This document shows positions 23,833 to 27,641 of a stretch of 27,641 bases of DNA, piece after piece; position 1 is the first letter of the stretch, and each line of letters opens with the position of its first letter. Position numbers and translations under genes: made by a program. The notes under the pieces are model-generated. The model made no database searches. It worked only from the letters and a program-made list of their open reading frames with translations, and was not told the origin of the DNA. The stretch covers positions 1 to 27,641 of the forward strand of contig JAKPEO010000051.1 of NCBI GenBank assembly GCA_029551925.1, written 5' to 3'. This stretch comes from a bacterium. Its GTDB lineage: Bacteria > JAGOBX01.

Positions 23833-25047
23833 TCAGTTTCCGCGAAATGAACGCATAAGTGTAAATATTGGCAGTAATGTTGCAATAGCAATGAATCCGA
23901 CGATTACACCAATCACTAAAATCATTATCGGTTCAATAATCGCAGACATTTTTTTAATTTTCATTTCGATTTCTTCGTCATAATAATCTGAAATAAAAAT
24001 CATCAAATCATCGATTTTTCCTGATGATTCGCCGGCGGCTATCATTTTCAATAAAGTTTCAGGAAATATATCAGCGCGCGTAAAGGCATTAGTCAAAGTA
24101 TCACCGATTTCGATGCTGTCCGCTGATTGTTTGACTACATTTTCTATAATTTTATTATCTACGATAGTTTCCAAAATACGCAGCGCTTTTAATAAAGGCA
24201 CGCCTGAACGATACATAAATCCGAGCACAGCGCAAAAATTCGATAATCTTGAATAAAAATAAATATTGCCGAAATACGGAATTTTCATAATCAGCGAATG
24301 CCATTTATATAAAAATGTCTCGTTATTTTTTAGTAATTTTTGAAGAAACAGAATAGATAAAAGTATTGTTAGTATAATGAAATACCAATAATTTGAGAGA
24401 ATATTACTCGCTATAATTAAAATTTGTGTGGGCAGCGGTAATTCTATTAATCGTTTATTATAAATCGCTACAAATTTCGGCAGTATAAAAATCAATATAA
24501 AAGATACGATTAATACCGCTACTGAAAAAATAATTATCGGATAAGTAAGCGCTGTTTTGATATTTGCTTTTGTATGTTCGCTTTTTTGCATTAAAATAGT
24601 TATTCTATCCAATACCTGTTCTAATTGTCCGCTCAATTCTGCAGCTTCAATCATATTTACATAAGTATATGCGAAAATGTCCGGATACAGCCGCATAGCG
24701 TTGCTTAATGAATCGCCTGTTTTGATTTTTTCGATTATATTATACAATATTCCTTGAAAATATTCGTTTTTCATTTGTTTGGCTATAGATTCTAAACTTG
24801 CGATAACAGTAATGCCTGCTTTGATTAATACTGAGAATTGCCGAAAAAATAAGAATATTTCGTTTGATGATACTCGTTTATTAGATAGTTTCAGCCATCG
24901 TAATTTTGTTTTTTCTTCTTTTATCGAAACGACAAAATAATTGCGCGATGCCAAAAATTTTCTGACATTTTCAATAGATTCGTCTTCTTTTTTGCCTGTT
25001 ATCAGTGTTCCGAATTTATCACGCGCTTTGTATGTGAATACTGGCAT
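23833..25047 (-). CDS. gspF: Type II secretion / type IV pilus inner-membrane platform protein
   Basis: This 404-residue GspF/PilC-family protein is the membrane platform on which the assembly ATPase works. It opens with FTYKARDKFGTLITG, standard for the family. There are two T2SSF domains (about residues 65-190 and 270-390), each with the FFRQFSVLIKAG or FCAVLGFMYRSGVPLL type motif. Three membrane helices lie at about 165-190, 215-235 and 372-396. GAAGG 9 bases before the ATG supports the start. It follows gspE by 34 bases. The order secretin-ATPase-platform matches gspD-E-F of type II secretion, but type IV pilus use cannot be excluded because no pseudopilin is in the window. Confidence 0.92.
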   Translation of the reverse strand: MPVFTYKARDKFGTLITGKKEDESIENVRKFLASRNYFVVSIKEEKTKLRWLKLSNKRVSSNEIFLFFRQFSVLIKAGITVIASLESIAKQMKNEYFQGILYNIIEKIKTGDSLSNAMRLYPDIFAYTYVNMIEAAELSGQLEQVLDRITILMQKSEHTKANIKTALTYPIIIFSVAVLIVSFILIFILPKFVAIYNKRLIELPLPTQILIIASNILSNYWYFIILTILLSILFLQKLLKNNETFLYKWHSLIMKIPYFGNIYFYSRLSNFCAVLGFMYRSGVPLLKALRILETIVDNKIIENVVKQSADSIEIGDTLTNAFTRADIFPETLLKMIAAGESSGKIDDLMIFISDYYDEEIEMKIKKMSAIIEPIMILVIGVIVGFIAIATLLPIFTLMRSFRGN

Positions 25048-25081
25048 AACAAATTACCTTCGCCACTTGTAAAATTTTATT

Positions 25082-26764
25082 TTATGCTTCTTCATCAGTG
25101 ACTCTCAATACTTCCGCGATGGTTGTTATACCTTCGCGTACTAATCTAAAACCGTCTTCGCGCAATGTTAAAGTGCCGTATTTTTTCGCTATTTGCTTGA
25201 TTATATGAGCGTCTGATTTTTTTATTATTTCAGCGCGTATTTCGTCGTTTGTAATTATTATTTCAAATATTGCGATTCTCCCTTTATAACCTGTATGATT
25301 GCAGTTATCGCAGCCGCCGCCTTCATATAATTCTAAATTGTCAGTATAAATCTCATAGAATTTTAATAATTGTTCCGTCGCCTCGTCTATTTTTATTTTT
25401 TTTTTGCATTTCAAACAAATGCGGCGCACTAATCTTTGCGCGATTACGCAATTAACTGATGTTGCGATTAAATACGGTTCAATGTCCATATTTATTAAAC
25501 GAGTAAATGAACTCGCGGCGTCTAATGTATGTAGAGTGCTGAACACTAAATGCCCAGTAAGCGAAGATTGTATTGCTATTCGCGCGGTTTCTTTATCACG
25601 TATTTCGCCAATCATAATAATATCCGGATCTTGACGTAATATTGAGCGCAAGCCATTTGCAAATGTCAAGCCGGTTTTAGGATTTACCGCTACTTGATTA
25701 ATATTGTTTAGTTCATATTCAACAGGGTCTTCGATTGTAATTATGTTTTTGCTGCTATTTGTGAGTTCTAATAATGACGCGTATAATGTGCTTGTTTTGC
25801 CGCTGCCTGTTGGGCCTACAACTAATACCATACCTTGCGCGCGCCTGATAATTTGCGAATATCGCGATAATGTCAATTTTGAAAAGCCTAAATCGTTTAT
25901 TCCGCGCAATAAATTGGATTTGTCTAATATTCTTAATACAATGCGTTCGCCGTAGATTGTCGGCAGAGTCGACACTCTTATATCGATATCGCGACCGTCA
26001 ATATTCATTGTTATTCTGCCGTCTTGCGGAATGCGTTTTTCCGCAATATCAAGATTCGCTAAAATTTTTAAACGCGAAGTTATTAGCGGCTTATATTTAT
26101 CGTGCAGCGCGCTTAATTCGTTCATAATGCCGTCTATTCTGCATCTGATATTTATTCCTGTTTTTTGCGCGTCAAAATGTATGTCGCTCGCTCCTTTACG
26201 CACTGATTGAGTAATTATATCATTTACTAATTTTACAATCGGAGAATCAATGGCTGTGACGATTTTATTATTTTGCGCTAATTGATTTTCGTCAAATTCT
26301 GTTAACTCCAATGCGCTGACATTATCTGCTTTTGAATAATAAATAGCATTGAGAAATTCCATTATTTCAGATTCAGCGGCTACTCCGATTTCTATTTCTA
26401 ATTTTGTTAATGTATGAATTTCGTCAATTACAAAAACATTCAGCGGGTCAGCCATTGCAATTGTTAAAATATCATTTTCTAATTTAACAGGAGCAACTTT
26501 ATTTTCTTCAGCTAATTTTACCGGGATATATTGCGCTAATTCTTTTTTCGGCGTAAGTTCTTTTAGATTTAAAATCGGAATTTTTAGTTGTTTGCTTAAA
26601 AATGAAAGCAGCGTCTCTTCGCTGATATAGCCCATTTTTTTGAAAATAGCGCCTAATCTGTCATTGCTTAATTTTTGCGCCAACAGCGCTTTTTTCAGTT
26701 GGTCTTCGTTTATCAGACCTGCTTCTAATAATAAATCGCCTAATCTTTTTTTTGTGCCTATCAT
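25082..26764 (-). CDS. gspE: Type II secretion / type IV pilus assembly ATPase
   Basis: This 560-residue GspE/PilB-type hexameric ATPase drives (pseudo)pilus extension. The N-terminal MshEN-like domain covers about residues 1-140 (RLGDLLLEAGLINEDQL). Walker A is GPTGSGKT (317-324). Next are the Asp box IITIEDPVEYEL (341-352), Walker B with DPDIIMIGEIRD (379-390) and the His box TGHLVFSTLHT (403-413). A zinc-binding tetracysteine is formed by CLKC (450-453) and CDNC near the C-terminus. All catalytic features are intact. The ATG overlaps the secretin stop in ATGA, so the two are coupled. Confidence 0.95.
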   Translation of the reverse strand: MIGTKKRLGDLLLEAGLINEDQLKKALLAQKLSNDRLGAIFKKMGYISEETLLSFLSKQLKIPILNLKELTPKKELAQYIPVKLAEENKVAPVKLENDILTIAMADPLNVFVIDEIHTLTKLEIEIGVAAESEIMEFLNAIYYSKADNVSALELTEFDENQLAQNNKIVTAIDSPIVKLVNDIITQSVRKGASDIHFDAQKTGINIRCRIDGIMNELSALHDKYKPLITSRLKILANLDIAEKRIPQDGRITMNIDGRDIDIRVSTLPTIYGERIVLRILDKSNLLRGINDLGFSKLTLSRYSQIIRRAQGMVLVVGPTGSGKTSTLYASLLELTNSSKNIITIEDPVEYELNNINQVAVNPKTGLTFANGLRSILRQDPDIIMIGEIRDKETARIAIQSSLTGHLVFSTLHTLDAASSFTRLINMDIEPYLIATSVNCVIAQRLVRRICLKCKKKIKIDEATEQLLKFYEIYTDNLELYEGGGCDNCNHTGYKGRIAIFEIIITNDEIRAEIIKKSDAHIIKQIAKKYGTLTLREDGFRLVREGITTIAEVLRVTDEEA

Positions 26765-27641
26765 TTTTTTATTTCGCTTTTTAGTTCGTCATTTATTTCA
26801 TTTAATATTTGTTTATTGTATTTTTCATCGACAATATGCGCGCTTATGAACATTATTAATTCCGTTGATTCTTTGCTTCTGCTTTTGCTTGTAAATAATT
26901 TTCCGATGAGCGGAATATTGCTTAAAAACGGGACATTTTCATTTGTTTTTACATTTTTGTTTGATACTAATCCGCCGATTACTATTACATCGCCGTCATT
27001 CACTAATAACTTTGTATATGCTTCGCGCACTGATACAAACGGCACTTTTGTTTGAGTGTTGCCAGTGCCAAATGTTTCAAATCTTATAAAATCAGTGACT
27101 GACGGATAGATTTCAAGCGTGATAGTTTTATTTGCGGATATTCGCGGTAATACAGACAATTTTATTCCGAATTCTTCGATTTTCACTTCCGGTTTTAATA
27201 CTAAATCTACGCCGCTACCTGATTGAGTATATGAACTGACATACGGGAGTTTATCAGTAACTTTTATCTGCGCTAATTCGTTATTAAGCGTCAAAACATA
27301 TGGTCTGGATAATATTTTACTTTTTTTGTCGCTCGAAATTAATTTTAATAAACCATTCATATCTATTTTATTTAGAGTGCTGAAATTATAGTTATTTGTC
27401 GCTGCGGCTTTTTCTGCGCCTGTCGCGAAATTAGCGTTATATTTGAATTGTCCGCTCGCTTCCCATTTTATGCCTATTTCGTCTGTTAAATTACTTGATA
27501 ATTCTGCTATCACAACTTTTATTAAAACTTGCTGCGGACTATTGTCTGATTCGTCTAATATTTTATCTATTATCTCAAAATAATTTTTAGTATTATGATA
27601 AAAACACCTAATTCCTAGTTGTGTAATCTTAGTTGTTGTGT
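26761..27641 (-). CDS. gspD: Secretin, type II secretion / type IV pilus outer-membrane channel (5' end outside the window)
   Basis: This is the C-terminal 293 residues of a secretin; the frame stays open to the window edge. The GTG near 27513 is internal, not a start. The sequence upstream of it reads NYFEIIDKILDESDNSPQQV and then LIKVVIAELSSN, the standard N3-to-secretin transition. Further on are the lip and barrel region and VPFLSNIPLIGKLFTSKSRS with TELIMFISAHIV, the diagnostic secretin motif, followed by a short C-terminal tail. It forms the outer-membrane pore for GspE and GspF. GspD and PilQ cannot be told apart without the N-terminal domains; gene order favours GspD. Confidence 0.9.
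   Translation of the reverse strand, partial: TTTKITQLGIRCFYHNTKNYFEIIDKILDESDNSPQQVLIKVVIAELSSNLTDEIGIKWEASGQFKYNANFATGAEKAAATNNYNFSTLNKIDMNGLLKLISSDKKSKILSRPYVLTLNNELAQIKVTDKLPYVSSYTQSGSGVDLVLKPEVKIEEFGIKLSVLPRISANKTITLEIYPSVTDFIRFETFGTGNTQTKVPFVSVREAYTKLLVNDGDVIVIGGLVSNKNVKTNENVPFLSNIPLIGKLFTSKSRSKESTELIMFISAHIVDEKYNKQILNEINDELKSEIKK

Noticed and set aside
27511-27513. GTG as the start of the secretin gene
   Set aside because: The frame continues upstream to the window edge with recognisable secretin sequence, so this is an internal valine codon.
1-27641. tRNA genes, CRISPR arrays, insertion sequences, riboswitches of known class
   Set aside because: I looked for T-loop and anticodon patterns, regularly spaced repeats, transposase motifs and common riboswitch cores and found none that hold up.

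Overview
This is a very AT-rich window (judged by eye, not counted) with tightly packed genes from a bacterium with two membranes. The evidence for an outer membrane is a complete RND efflux set with a TolC-type channel and a lipoprotein adaptor, plus a secretin with its GspE- and GspF-type partners. A sigma-28-like promoter in front of a small flagellin-tail-like protein suggests the organism is, or recently was, flagellated. I cannot place it in a phylum from the sequence alone. There are no rRNA or tRNA genes, CRISPR arrays or insertion sequences that I can see, and no gene-free stretch longer than about 300 bases.

Layout. (1) Positions 55-1210, plus strand: a membrane protein with a strikingly regular voltage-sensor S4 helix but no recognisable pore filter, followed by a tiny one-helix membrane protein. 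(2) 1417-3874, minus: a zinc-type ABC importer (znuA-znuC-znuB) with overlapping genes. (3) 4071-5597, plus: purH, with its start corrected to an internal ATG. (4) 5600-11989, minus: a tetR-tolC-adaptor-RND efflux operon. It is driven by a consensus promoter whose spacer and start region hold two palindromic operators exactly 21 bp apart. (5) 12128-12210: a GC-richer intergenic island with two hairpins and a T10 run, possibly a small RNA. (6) 12269-22463, plus: a ten-gene array with tiny gaps or overlaps: UDP-glucuronate 4-epimerase, an unknown coiled-coil membrane protein, holB, def, fmt, a CpsB-type PHP phosphatase, a membrane histidine kinase, a receiver-kinase hybrid, a MalK/MsmK-type ATPase and mannose-1-phosphate guanylyltransferase. 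(7) 22526-23725, minus: an SpsF-like cytidylyltransferase and, upstream of it, the small sigma-28-type gene with a strong ribosome binding site and the only convincing intrinsic terminator in the window. (8) 23833-27641, minus: gspF, gspE and the 3' part of gspD.

How it works together. The surface-polysaccharide genes (epimerase, PHP phosphatase, GDP-mannose synthesis, SpsF-like activation) are interleaved with translation and replication genes (def, fmt, holB) and a paired signalling system. Transcription-unit boundaries are marked mostly by strand changes rather than terminators. Two styles of translation start coexist. Several genes have a clear GGAGG-type site, and these fix the starts of the efflux adaptor, the receiver-kinase and the small sigma-28 gene. 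At least two genes have a promoter so close to the ATG that the mRNA would be leaderless or nearly so.

Most interesting: the pore-less voltage sensor, the sigma-28-controlled small protein, the RND pump that lacks the usual proton-relay residues, and the matched near-leaderless promoters.
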